This document shows, in pieces, positions 8,113 through 16,775 of a DNA stretch of 64,000 bases. The notes beneath the pieces were generated by a model, which worked only from the letters and a program-made list of their open reading frames with translations, was not told where the DNA came from and ran no database searches. The stretch comes from CAYRWR01 sp964537555 (GTDB taxonomy: Bacteria > Spirochaetota > Brevinematia > Brevinematales > CAYRWR01): assembly GCA_964537555.1 (NCBI GenBank), contig CAZIAD010000011.1, positions 1 to 64,000 on the forward strand, given 5' to 3'. The stretch's first letter is position 1. Each line of letters starts with the position of its first letter. The translations under genes and the position numbers were made by a program.

Positions 8113-8784
8113 CTAATCTTTATTTTTCAGCCATTGCTCCAGTCCCAGCACCCAGTACCGCCAGCCTGCGATAAACAGGAGCTCCCGGTACTTATCCTTC
8201 CCCATGGATTCACAGAGAAAATAATGGTAGCGATTGGAATTATAGGGGTCGCTGATCTCCAGATCCAGGGTCATGAGGAGAAATAAATGCTTCCTGTCAT
8301 GGAAGGCAATACGTTTTTTTCTCCAAAAAGGGAAAAACATTTTCGTGTTGATCATTTCATTATGATTAAACTGCAGGGTCTCCCGGCTAGAAGCAGCCCA
8401 GAGAACAACGAAAAAAGTGATCAGGATCAGGCCGGAGGCAAACAGGCCTACTATACCAAAAAAGATATTTCTGGCGCTGGGCTGCTCCAACATTGTTTTA
8501 ATAAAAGGAATAAACCTAACAAAATTTATAAAAAAAATCATTCCTATAATTAAAGCACCCCCACCGGCTGCCAGGCTCCCTGAACGATAGTGCAATAGTG
8601 TGTTGCCCTCTTTTTTGCTCATACGGAAACGATCCTCTTTCTGCTCTGATTTTTGGGGAGCATCGTAGACCGAACCTTTAAGAGTTTCAGCCTTATCACA
8701 GGCAGGACAGACCAGTTCCTGCTTATGGGTTGCATTAGGATCCAGAAGATTCAATGCACCGCAATGCGGGCATAGTAACTGCAT
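8113..8784 (-). CDS. Zinc-ribbon membrane protein of unknown function
   Basis: This 223-residue protein starts at ATG 8784, set by the aggaggt Shine-Dalgarno site at 8790-8796. A longer reading to 8937 lacks one. The N-terminus is a zinc ribbon with Cys5-x2-Cys8 (CPHC) and Cys26-x2-Cys29 (CPAC). A charged linker follows, then two hydrophobic helices (about residues 73-95 and 110-135) and a ~80-residue soluble tail rich in aromatic and basic residues (FPFWRKKRIAFHDRKHLFLL). The topology suggests a cytoplasmic ribbon and tail on a two-helix anchor. I do not recognise the family beyond the zinc ribbon. It stands alone between two plus-strand genes. Confidence 0.65.
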   Translation of the reverse strand: MQLLCPHCGALNLLDPNATHKQELVCPACDKAETLKGSVYDAPQKSEQKEDRFRMSKKEGNTLLHYRSGSLAAGGGALIIGMIFFINFVRFIPFIKTMLEQPSARNIFFGIVGLFASGLILITFFVVLWAASSRETLQFNHNEMINTKMFFPFWRKKRIAFHDRKHLFLLMTLDLEISDPYNSNRYHYFLCESMGKDKYRELLFIAGWRYWVLGLEQWLKNKD

Positions 8785-9085
8785 CGTGATACCTCCTGTT
8801 GAAGTTAAGCTTAATGGCTGTGGGATACATAACTCTTTAGTACTATTACTGATATTGTATCTGCATCCATGAAAATCCGCAAAATACTTTTCATTTGGAC
8901 AGGAATGTGCAAGAGGAATAATTTTAAGGATTGTCATGTTGTCCTTGCTGGATTTTTTTTCCCATACTATTTAGAATAAGTGTGTTAAATAGAGATTATG
9001 ACGTTTATATCTATGAATTATTCGAGATATCTATGGGCATATCATTCCTCTGCTCCCTTACTGTAAAAAATCAATGGAGAACACT

Positions 9086-9811
9086 ATGAAAACAGATGAG
9101 CTTATCAAAAAAAACATGCAGTCTCTGCACAACAAAGAATACCCCGGCCGGGGCATCATCATAGGCCGGACTCCCGATGGAAAAAAACTGATACAGGTCT
9201 ACTGGATCATGGGCCGCAGTGCCAATAGTAAAAACCGGGTGTTTTTACAGGAAGACAATAACGTGATGATAGACCTGTTCAACAAGGGCATGGACACCGA
9301 CACCTCCCTCATCGTCTATTATCCCATTAAGGACCTGGACAGCTATCACATCGTGACCAATGGCGATCAGACCGAGACCGTTTACCAGGCATTGCAGGCA
9401 GGCAGGACTTTTGAAGATGCCTTAAACACCCGGGAGTACGAGCCGGACGGCCCCAATTTCACCCCCCGTATTTCCGGCCTCATCTATAAACAGAATAACG
9501 CTTACCGCTATAAGTTGTCCATACTCAAGTCATTTTACAATACCCCCTCTGCCTGCCAGAGATTTTTCTATGACTATAGTGACTTTCACAGCGGTATGGG
9601 ACACTGTATCACTACCTATATCGATAACTCAGACCCCTTAGAGTCTTTTGAGGGTGAGCCCTTCCTGGTGGAGATGCGGGACAGCATAGAGGAAAACTGC
9701 GACCTCTACTGGAATATCCTGAACCAGGACATGCTGATCTCCCTGTGTGTCAAGTCCATCGATGTAGCCAGTGGTGAGATCGATATTTGTATAAGAAATA
9801 AAAACCAGTAG
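9086..9811 (+). CDS. purO: IMP cyclohydrolase, PurO-like
   Basis: This 241-residue protein matches the archaeal-type IMP cyclohydrolase fold (PurO family). That family closes 5-formamidoimidazole-4-carboxamide ribotide to IMP, the last step of purine synthesis. Typical blocks are GRGIIIGRTPDGKKLIQVYW near the N-terminus, MGRSANSKNRVF (about 40-51), the later block PNFTPRISGLI, and GMGHCITTY. The start at 9086 is fixed by ggag at 9076-9079; ATG 9074 overlaps that site. In bacteria such proteins occur in clostridia and spirochaetes, sometimes without the rest of the pathway. No other purine gene lies in the window, so whether it serves de novo synthesis is open. Confidence 0.8.
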   Translation: MKTDELIKKNMQSLHNKEYPGRGIIIGRTPDGKKLIQVYWIMGRSANSKNRVFLQEDNNVMIDLFNKGMDTDTSLIVYYPIKDLDSYHIVTNGDQTETVYQALQAGRTFEDALNTREYEPDGPNFTPRISGLIYKQNNAYRYKLSILKSFYNTPSACQRFFYDYSDFHSGMGHCITTYIDNSDPLESFEGEPFLVEMRDSIEENCDLYWNILNQDMLISLCVKSIDVASGEIDICIRNKNQ

Positions 9812-9966
9812 TAGTTTATTTATCTGCTAAGGTTGAAATAAAGAAAAGTGGCTGCCCCCCCAAAAAAAGGTGGTATTACTGATCCGGAAATGCTGGTGTT
9901 TTCCATACCACTTCCTTTGTGGTTCATGCATAATCCGGTAAAACAGCTCTTGAGCAAGGAAAAAAA

Positions 9967-10710
9967 ATGATGCAAAAACTATCTGAGCGTATATACACCC
10001 TCCCTTTCGATGAAACTACTGACCGGCCCGTTCTGGGTTATATCCGGGGTCAAAAATACTCCCTTATGATCGATGCCGGCAATTCGCGGCAGCATGTACA
10101 GTTATTTCTGAGTGAACTAGACAGACTGGGACTGCCCCACCCTGACACTGTAGCTATCACCCACTGGCACTGGGATCACAGCTACGGACTGTGCGGACTG
10201 GATGCCTGCTCTTTAGCCAGCCAAGCCACCAATGATGAGCTCAAAAAAATGACTACCTGGGAATGGACAGACGCAGCCATGCAAAAACGCCTGGAAAGCG
10301 GGGAAGATATCGCCTTCTGTGACGAGCATATCAGACTGGAATATCCTGACCGCTCAGCTATCGATGTCAGGACGGCCCATATAGTCTTTAAAGACCGGCT
10401 GAGCCTGGATCTGGGAGACATCAGTTGTCACTTGATAAAACTGGCCAATTCCCACTCCAGCGACAGTATTGTGGCGCTTATTCCTGAGGAAAAGGTCATT
10501 TTCCTGGGAGACATCTGCGGTGAAGACCTCCATCACGGTCAGCCCCGCCATTATCCCCATAAATTGAAAAAACTGATCACATCCCTTAAAGTATTAGAGT
10601 ATGACACCGCTATCCACGGGCATGAAGATGCCCAGAGCAAGGATGCTCTGATGGAATACCTTGAGTCGGAGTTAAATATTTTAGTATCTCTGGATAAAGG
10701 GAATCAGTAA
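9967..10710 (+). CDS. Metallo-beta-lactamase-fold hydrolase
   Basis: This 247-residue cytosolic protein has the MBL metal-binding signature HWHWDH (residues 66-71, HxHxDH). Further ligands are His in LANSHSSDS, Asp in FLGDICGED and His in AIHGHED, so a dinuclear zinc site appears complete. The first strands (GQKYSLMIDAGNS) are typical of the family. Substrates of MBL proteins are diverse (lactones, thioesters, phosphodiesters) and cannot be assigned. The next gene, a LysE-type exporter, starts 14 bases downstream and is probably co-transcribed. The 155-base gap before this gene has no clear promoter. Confidence 0.85.
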   Translation: MMQKLSERIYTLPFDETTDRPVLGYIRGQKYSLMIDAGNSRQHVQLFLSELDRLGLPHPDTVAITHWHWDHSYGLCGLDACSLASQATNDELKKMTTWEWTDAAMQKRLESGEDIAFCDEHIRLEYPDRSAIDVRTAHIVFKDRLSLDLGDISCHLIKLANSHSSDSIVALIPEEKVIFLGDICGEDLHHGQPRHYPHKLKKLITSLKVLEYDTAIHGHEDAQSKDALMEYLESELNILVSLDKGNQ

Positions 10711-10724
10711 CAAGGGAGTGATCA

Positions 10725-11354
10725 ATGGATATCGAATCGATCATGACAGTACTCATCATCGGCTTCTTTGTGGTCATCACACCCGGCCCCAACATGGTAG
10801 TGGTCATGAAAAACACCATATCGGCCGGCACTGCATCCGGTATAATCACCGCTCTGGGCCTCTTCATGGGCAACCTGGTCCACATCACCTACTGCCTAGT
10901 GGGTATAGGCCTCATCATCAGTAAATCTATTGTAGCCTTTAATATCATCAAGATCCTGGGCGCCCTCTACCTCATGTACCTGGGAATAAAGCTGCTACTC
11001 TCAAAACAAAAATTAAGCGGGGAAAATACTGAAGCCCCTGTACCTAATAAAACTCACTTTGAGTACTTCGCAAACGGCCTGCTCACTGACCTGCTTAATC
11101 CCAAGGCCACTCTGTTTTTCCTGGCTTTATTCACACAGATCATCAAGCCGGGTTACTCCATTGCTGAACGTATATTCTACGGCTCCAGCGTAGCTGTCCT
11201 GGAGTTTATATGCTTCACTATCCTGTCTTTCATCCTGGGTAATCAGCTGGTAAAAAAGGCCATCCACCGCTTCTTTAATGTCATCGAAAAGTTTACCGGT
11301 GTCCTGCTCATACTCCTGGGTATAAAGATCCTGGTCACCCGGGATACAGATTAA
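10725..11354 (+). CDS. LysE/RhtB family amino-acid exporter
   Basis: This 209-residue inner-membrane protein has six predicted helices and the family signature ITPGPNM near the N-terminus (residues 18-24), followed by a Gly/Ala-rich helix (GTASGIITALGLFMGN). The C-terminal half has the typical LTDLLNPKATLFFLALF block. Members export amino acids or related small molecules using the proton gradient; the substrate is not predictable. An aaggga Shine-Dalgarno site precedes ATG 10725, and only 14 bases separate it from the MBL hydrolase, so the two form an operon. Confidence 0.9.
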   Translation: MDIESIMTVLIIGFFVVITPGPNMVVVMKNTISAGTASGIITALGLFMGNLVHITYCLVGIGLIISKSIVAFNIIKILGALYLMYLGIKLLLSKQKLSGENTEAPVPNKTHFEYFANGLLTDLLNPKATLFFLALFTQIIKPGYSIAERIFYGSSVAVLEFICFTILSFILGNQLVKKAIHRFFNVIEKFTGVLLILLGIKILVTRDTD

Positions 11355-11494
11355 TACTGCCTAAGCTCTCTTACTGAGCAGTATCCTGAGGAGTATCAGT
11401 AACCACATTTATAGATTTTTTTTCCTTCTCTTCTTAAAATAACTTTTACTGTCTATGCCTTACCTGTTTTCATTAAATGATAAAAGAGGGACAC

Positions 11495-12373
11495 ATGAGT
11501 TGCGAGATCTATACCTTCACCGGGACGGGTAACTCCCTGGCTGCGGCCCGGGATATAGCAGCCCTGACCGGGGCTTCACTGATATCCATACCTTCGGTCA
11601 TGCATCTGGACAGTATCAGCAGCCAGGCTGATAGTATCGGGATCGTTTTTCCCTGTTATCTGGCTCAGCTCTATGGTTTACCCCTCATAGTGGATAGATT
11701 CGTAAAGAAGCTGGAAAACCTGGAGTCAAAGTACCTATTTGCGGTGTGCACTTACGGGGGATTCGGGCCTGTGAACGCGCTGCCTACTCTTAAAAATCTG
11801 TGCAGACTGATACGGACCCGGGGGGGCAGACTGCACGGGGAGTTCTCTGTGAGACTACCCCTCAATAACCTGGATTATGACCATATTCCTGTCCCTCTGT
11901 CCCGGGACCATGACCTGATGCTAAAAAAGGGTGAGAGTAAAATAAAAGCCCTTTCTCAGAGGATAGTGAGGCGACAGCCTGCTACCCACAAGATCATTAA
12001 ATCTATTCTGGATTTTATCATGACCCCCCTTTTTACCCTGATGGGCCCCATAGTACTAAAATCACTGAAGCAGCATGCCCGGGTTCCCCTCGATTCATCG
12101 ATGAGTTTCTTTGAGCTCATGCCCCTTACAGACATCAGTATAACAGTGAATGATAAATGCAATGGCTGCGGGACCTGCGCCAAGCTCTGCCCCGTAGACA
12201 ACATTAAAATCATCGATAAAAAACCTGTATGGCAGCATAAGTGCGAAATATGCCTGGCCTGTGACGAGTGGTGCCCCCAAAAAGCCATCCATCACTGGAC
12301 TAAGACCCCTGGCAAAGACTATCACCACCCCCGGATAAGCTTATCCGATATGATAAACCAAAAGAGGGGCTAA
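11495..12373 (+). CDS. EFR1-type flavodoxin/ferredoxin protein
   Basis: This 292-residue redox protein combines an N-terminal flavodoxin-like domain with two [4Fe-4S] clusters. The FMN phosphate loop is FTGTGNSLAAAR (residues 8-19). The clusters are bound by CNGCGTCAKLCP (Cys222, 225, 228, 232) and CEICLACDEWCP (Cys250, 253, 256, 260), the arrangement of the EFR1 ferrodoxin family found in anaerobes. The start at 11495 is chosen because gaggga lies 5-10 bases upstream; the in-frame ATG 11477 lacks a site. It probably passes electrons in fermentative metabolism; the partner is unknown. It faces the minus-strand symporter gene across a 100-base gap with no terminator seen. Confidence 0.85.
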   Translation: MSCEIYTFTGTGNSLAAARDIAALTGASLISIPSVMHLDSISSQADSIGIVFPCYLAQLYGLPLIVDRFVKKLENLESKYLFAVCTYGGFGPVNALPTLKNLCRLIRTRGGRLHGEFSVRLPLNNLDYDHIPVPLSRDHDLMLKKGESKIKALSQRIVRRQPATHKIIKSILDFIMTPLFTLMGPIVLKSLKQHARVPLDSSMSFFELMPLTDISITVNDKCNGCGTCAKLCPVDNIKIIDKKPVWQHKCEICLACDEWCPQKAIHHWTKTPGKDYHHPRISLSDMINQKRG

Positions 12374-12473
12374 CATGGTTTTGTCTTTTATAGAAGGTTT
12401 ACAGAATTCCCCCCCATACACTCATCATGGGACTGATTCTTATAAAACCTGCATTCCCTCTCCCCTGTGCCGC

Positions 12474-13901
12474 CTACTCCCTGCCCAGTACCGTCTCCCC
12501 TTCCTTCAGCTGCTCCAGGTCATAACTCTTACCAAAGGGAGTCAATATCACAGACAGTACTACCGATACCCCCAGGGCCACCACGAAAGCCAGGAACAGA
12601 TTTCCCCGGCTGAATGCGGGGTCGGGAAACAGAAATGCTCCTGCTCCGATGCCCGCTATAGAAGCACTGAGTGCCGCCCAGGGGCTGTGCTTTTTCACAA
12701 ACAGTCCGTAGAACACCGGGAACACAGCGCCTACACATACCAGGTCGGCTACCAGAAACAGGTAGAGCACACTCCAGCCCTGAGTGGAGATAAAGATAGC
12801 CACTCCAGCGATGAGCACTGTGATAATTTTAGAAAAGCTTAGCACCTTCTGACTTGAAGCTTGTGGACGAAATTTAGCAAAATTCACGGTATAGAGGCTG
12901 ACCAGTCCATTGAGCAGGGTATCCATGGAGCTCATGATGAGAGCTACAGCCAGGACGATGAGCACCATTCCCAGCCAGGACGGCAGGGTGGTCATGACCA
13001 GAGTGAAGAGCGATACTGAAGGATGGGCCGCCGCCTCCCTGGCTACTGCCATCAGCCCGAAGGACCCGGCTATGGCTATGATGGGCAGGATCATGAGTCC
13101 GGACAGGATAAAGGCCCGCCTCATGGTGCGGGTATCCCGGGCGATATACACCCTCTGCCAGTTACCCTGGTTAAACAGCTCCGCCGCGATGATGGCTATG
13201 AGCAGGGTCAGCCCGAAGGTGACGCCCTCTCCCCACAGGGGATCGAGAAAGCCCGGCTGAGCCTCCTGTATACGCTGTACAGGGTCGCTACCGCTCATAG
13301 CAGCCAGGGCCGCGATAAAGAGCACCGCCAGGAGGGGCAGGATGATGAGGGTCTGGACCTTGTCCGTAAACACCGTGGCGCGGATGCCCCCGAATACAGT
13401 ATAGGCCAGGGTGGCGGAACCGATGATGAGGGCCGTGACCCACAGAGGTATATCATACATGATCTGAGCCGCCTGGGCCATCCCGGTCAGCTCAGCCGAC
13501 AGGTAGACTCCCATATAGAAGGTCATGATGATGAGGATGAGTATATACATAGCCCGGCCATAGCGCAGGTGCACAAATTCGGTAAGGGTATGGCCTTTGG
13601 GCATACGGTCCCGCAGGACCCGGCCCAGCCAGGCCAGGAGCAGTACCGCTCCCCCGCTGCCCAGGGCATAGCCTATGATACCGGCCACCCCGGTAGTAGC
13701 TCCCGTCTCCGCCGGGGAGAACAGTATCCATGCTCCCATCCCTGATGCCACGATAGTAGCGATAGTGCCCCACAGGGCTACGCTGTTACGGGCCGAGATA
13801 AACTGCTCGGGTGTACTCTTCTTTCCCCGCACATAGAGCATTCCCAGTAATGAAAACACTGCCGCGGTGACGATGACTATATATAGTCCTGTCAATTCCA
13901 T
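12474..13901 (-). CDS. Sodium:solute symporter (SSS family)
   Basis: This 475-residue inner-membrane transporter has about 13 helices and belongs to the PutP/PanF/SglT-like family. Helix 1 is followed by KKSTPEQFISARNSVALWG, the usual post-TM1 stretch. The glycine-rich ASGMGAWILFSPAETGATTG and TVFGGIRATVFTDKVQTLI blocks correspond to the sodium/substrate-binding core. It couples sodium influx to uptake of an organic solute; the substrate is not determinable. A ggag Shine-Dalgarno site precedes ATG 13901. It is unrelated in detail to the ActP-like symporter at 54632-56686. Confidence 0.85.
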   Translation of the reverse strand: MELTGLYIVIVTAAVFSLLGMLYVRGKKSTPEQFISARNSVALWGTIATIVASGMGAWILFSPAETGATTGVAGIIGYALGSGGAVLLLAWLGRVLRDRMPKGHTLTEFVHLRYGRAMYILILIIMTFYMGVYLSAELTGMAQAAQIMYDIPLWVTALIIGSATLAYTVFGGIRATVFTDKVQTLIILPLLAVLFIAALAAMSGSDPVQRIQEAQPGFLDPLWGEGVTFGLTLLIAIIAAELFNQGNWQRVYIARDTRTMRRAFILSGLMILPIIAIAGSFGLMAVAREAAAHPSVSLFTLVMTTLPSWLGMVLIVLAVALIMSSMDTLLNGLVSLYTVNFAKFRPQASSQKVLSFSKIITVLIAGVAIFISTQGWSVLYLFLVADLVCVGAVFPVFYGLFVKKHSPWAALSASIAGIGAGAFLFPDPAFSRGNLFLAFVVALGVSVVLSVILTPFGKSYDLEQLKEGETVLGRE

Positions 13902-14041
13902 TTATAACTCCTGCAATTTCCTAGTATCTGAGTGGTATTATATATTCTGCCGGATAATAACTCAACAAGCGGGCTTTTGATTTTTTTAGATTTAACTCTT
14001 GTTTTTCCCTCAGTGTGTATTACACTATATGGAGAGGTGCT

Positions 14042-14650
14042 ATGATTTTGAAGACGTTTTTCCTCTTTCTCTTCTTGGCTTTTTTTATAATTTTTATCCC
14101 CACTGCCTATCCTGTGCCCTGGCTGGGTCTGTCTGTACCGGTCTCCCTGGCCCAAAACCAGCTCGATGACTATAACAGCCGCTGGGAGGGCACTACAATC
14201 GGTGTAGCTTTCTCCCTGGATACCGCTCTATTCCGGTGGCAAGAGCTGACTCTCCTCCTCCACGGCGGCTACTCCTGGAAAGAATACCGGCTCCCCCCGT
14301 CTGACCCGCCCTGGTTTACAGCGGCAGAAGGATTCCTGCGGATAGATAACTTCCGCTGGGGTTTTGACCTCCGGGCCTGGCCCCTGGACTGGCTCTATGT
14401 GTCCGCCGGGCAGTATTTCTCCACATCCTATTATGCCCAGCAGGGAGACAGCCTGACCACCAATAGCATCACCAATAGCCTCCTGGGTACCGACATCTAT
14501 CTCCGGCTGGGAGCCGGAGTCCTGCTTCCTTTGAATAAGGAGTGGCAGCTCCTCTTTGAAGGATATTATATGCACAATATGACATCGGCGTATGCCGGCT
14601 ACGAAAGAGAGATTGTACTGGCCGCCACCATCAGGTACAGGCTGCTATGA
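14042..14650 (+). CDS. Small outer-membrane beta-barrel-like protein
   Basis: This is a 202-residue exported protein. The start at 14042 is set by ggagagg at 14029-14035. A hydrophobic signal (residues 4-24) precedes alternating amphipathic strands ending in aromatic residues, such as FRWGFDLRAWPLDWLYVSAGQYF, and it ends with IRYRLL, an outer-membrane-barrel-like terminus. No specific family is recognised. The stop overlaps the start of the metzincin-like lipoprotein gene by 4 bases (ATGA), so the two are translationally coupled and may act together at the outer membrane. Confidence 0.65.
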   Translation: MILKTFFLFLFLAFFIIFIPTAYPVPWLGLSVPVSLAQNQLDDYNSRWEGTTIGVAFSLDTALFRWQELTLLLHGGYSWKEYRLPPSDPPWFTAAEGFLRIDNFRWGFDLRAWPLDWLYVSAGQYFSTSYYAQQGDSLTTNSITNSLLGTDIYLRLGAGVLLPLNKEWQLLFEGYYMHNMTSAYAGYEREIVLAATIRYRLL

Positions 14651-15243
14651 GTAGGATAAAGACACTCAGCCTCCTGCTCTCCCTGCTCCTCCTGGGCGCC
14701 TGTTCTGCCTCCCGGATCTATGAGCCCACTGTCCATATCAGCGAGCTGCCCTGGTTTCACCAGGGGGTCTTGGAAGTGAGTGATGAATATACACCCGCTG
14801 AAGCTGAGGCCCTGCGCCAGTCCCTGGATATATTGCGCATTATTGTAAATTCCAGCCAGTTTGAGACTGCCGTACTGAGCATGTCTTTCTTTGACAACCC
14901 CGGCACCGTACCAGTGGCATCCTACACCATACTCACCAATCTCCGTCAGCACAAAGAGAACATCCGCTATCTGAAGGCTGACTACTCCAATAACATCGTG
15001 GCTACCGGAGGGGGTAATACCATCCGCTTTAACCGTACCCGGGATGACCTCCACTTCGGAGCTTACCTGATCGAGGTAGTGTTGCACGAGCTGACCCATA
15101 CCATGGGCTACTCTCACGAGAGCCTGGTCCCCTATCCCGTGGGAGGCCTGGTCAACCAGCTCTACCGCGACCTGGATGCAGAGGGATATTTTGATTATGT
15201 GATACCTTATTACAGCTTTACAGCCCTTCCCTTTGATACTTAA
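14647..15243 (+). CDS. Lipoprotein with metzincin-type zinc motif
   Basis: This 198-residue lipoprotein has lipobox LLGAC with lipidated Cys19. Residues 147-157 read HELTHTMGYSH, a full HExxHxxGxxH metzincin zinc signature (His147, Glu148, His151, His157). Two features support a small exported metalloprotease: the motif lies on a predicted helix (LIEVVLHELTH) in the last quarter, and the protein is exported. An obvious Met-turn is not visible downstream, so activity is uncertain. The gene overlaps the barrel gene before it by 4 bases. Its TAA overlaps the stop of the convergent GNAT fusion gene on the shared sequence TTAA (15240-15243). Confidence 0.75.
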   Translation: MSRIKTLSLLLSLLLLGACSASRIYEPTVHISELPWFHQGVLEVSDEYTPAEAEALRQSLDILRIIVNSSQFETAVLSMSFFDNPGTVPVASYTILTNLRQHKENIRYLKADYSNNIVATGGGNTIRFNRTRDDLHFGAYLIEVVLHELTHTMGYSHESLVPYPVGGLVNQLYRDLDAEGYFDYVIPYYSFTALPFDT

Positions 15244-16094
15244 AAAATGCTCTGCAATATCTCTACGGCATCTCCCACATACTCCCTGCAGTCCAGGTGG
15301 AGGAGATTCTTCTTAAAATGCTCCTGTCCTCCCTCGGTAGACAGGCCCCGGCCCAGGAGGACGCTACAGTTGGTACTGCCGTGCCTCTCGTGAAATCTAT
15401 CCTGAAAGGCCTGTACTTTAGGATAAAGAGCATCCATAGTATCTCCTGGAGACTTGCGGCCATAGAGCAGGGAGAGTGCCAGGATGCCTCCGGCTACTGC
15501 TCCGCACATACCCCCGGTACGGGCTATACCGCTGCACATTCCGGAAGCCAGGGCGGGTATATACTCCGACTCCAGGCCTTTTTGTTTAGCTATCACTTTA
15601 AGCACACTCTCAGCGCAGTACCATCCCTGCTCAAAGCAGGCCAGGGACTGCTCCCGCAGCGACTCCAGGTCCAGCGTCATAGCCACTGCAGTGTCCGGAC
15701 AGGCTTCCCGGTATTCCCAGGTCTCCCGGATAGACTGGGGCAGGCTTTCTCTGTCTAAAGTCCTGAAACCTTTTGTCTTAAAATAGGATTCCGCGCCTTT
15801 GGTAAGAAGGTAAAGATCTTTAACCCCCCGCATCCGGGCCTGGGCCTTGGCATGGGTGAGGAGCTTACGGGCCAGTCCCTGTTTTCGGTAGGGTGCATCC
15901 ACAACTACTGATCGTACCAGGGCAGCACCCTGCTTTACTTCCAGTCCCAGGCAGCCCGCGATCTGACCATTAGTGATGACTACATAGAATGTATCCAGGT
16001 CCCAGTCGGCCTGATCTTCTGTATGCAGGCTGTTTTCTTTTAGCAGGTCCACAATGAGAGGTACATCCTGACTGTGCATTGAGCGTATTTCCAT
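15240..16094 (-). CDS. Fusion of GNAT acetyltransferase and C_GCAxxG_C_C redox domain
   Basis: This 284-residue protein starts at ATG 16094, with ggag at 16097-16100; the upstream in-frame ATGs lack a site. Residues 1-155 form a GNAT domain similar to the ArsN2/YhbS type, with the acetyl-CoA loop VVVDAPYRKQGLARKLL and later YFKTKGFRTLDRE. Residues about 160-284 are a C_GCAxxG_C_C domain (CxxG-rich, cysteines in CFEQGWYCAES, SGMCSGIARTGGMCGAVAGG, NCSVLLG and LDCREY), a family thought to bind metal or act in redox. The fusion suggests acetylation coupled to metal or metalloid handling, but that is inference. Stop codons of this gene and the convergent lipoprotein gene overlap. Confidence 0.8.
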   Translation of the reverse strand: MEIRSMHSQDVPLIVDLLKENSLHTEDQADWDLDTFYVVITNGQIAGCLGLEVKQGAALVRSVVVDAPYRKQGLARKLLTHAKAQARMRGVKDLYLLTKGAESYFKTKGFRTLDRESLPQSIRETWEYREACPDTAVAMTLDLESLREQSLACFEQGWYCAESVLKVIAKQKGLESEYIPALASGMCSGIARTGGMCGAVAGGILALSLLYGRKSPGDTMDALYPKVQAFQDRFHERHGSTNCSVLLGRGLSTEGGQEHFKKNLLHLDCREYVGDAVEILQSIF

Positions 16095-16173
16095 GTCTCC
16101 ATCCTTATTGAATAGTGAACTACAGATTAACATCAATGTCTAAATTTGTCATTTTTAGGATATCACTATGACC

Positions 16174-16692
16174 CTACACCAAAGCTCTGATGAGCTCTGC
16201 TACATAGAAGGGAATATCCTCTACCACCCTGCCCCACACGATGTTTCCCTCTTTAAAGGCAGGCTCATCTACCCATTTGGCACCGGCCAGCTCCAGGTCA
16301 TCCCGTATGCCCTCACTGCCTGTAGCCCGGGCTCCAATGATACCCGCGGATATACCCACAGACCCGGCATGGCAGATCATACCTACTATCTTTCCCTGTC
16401 TATGTACATCCCGGACCAGTCTCTTTATTTCCTGATTACGCCGTATCTTGTCAGGGCAGTGGCCTCCCGGTATGAGCAGGGCGTCCAAATCATCTGCCTG
16501 TATATTAGCCGCTGCAGCATCGCTGACTGCAGGATAACAGCCGTGTTTACTCATAAAGCGGGTACCCGCTGTTTCCCCTATCACGATGACCCGGGCCCCT
16601 TCTTCTCTCATACGCATATAGGGTACCCAGTGTTCCAGCTCTTCATAGCCGGGTCCTATAAGCATACCGATGGTCTTTCCTGCTAATTGCAT
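16174..16692 (-). CDS. DJ-1/PfpI family protein
   Basis: This 172-residue class I glutamine-amidotransferase-like protein has the usual ordered motifs. The N-terminal IGMLIGPGYEELE carries the acidic residue (Glu17/18). LLIPGGHCPDKIR is the oxyanion-region loop, and VGMICHAG is the nucleophile elbow with Cys107-His108. Relatives act as chaperone, glyoxalase/deglycase or protease; which applies is unknown. The full C-terminal part is present. It is close to, and on the same strand as, the GNAT/C_GCAxxG_C_C gene (79 bases) and may share its transcript. The 83-base gap to the divergent TspO-like gene should hold both promoters. Confidence 0.85.
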   Translation of the reverse strand: MQLAGKTIGMLIGPGYEELEHWVPYMRMREEGARVIVIGETAGTRFMSKHGCYPAVSDAAAANIQADDLDALLIPGGHCPDKIRRNQEIKRLVRDVHRQGKIVGMICHAGSVGISAGIIGARATGSEGIRDDLELAGAKWVDEPAFKEGNIVWGRVVEDIPFYVAELIRALV

Positions 16693-16775
16693 GATTTCTC
16701 CTTAGACTTTATAATGGAATAGTATCATAATGCAGTAAGTATGACAAAGAAATCACCATAGAAAAAGGAGTCTCT

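Noticed and set aside
12375..13745. Long plus-strand ORFs opposite the sodium symporter
   Set aside because: Antisense openness of a GC-rich membrane-protein gene; the translations are rich in His/Gln/Gly/Pro and lack domains.
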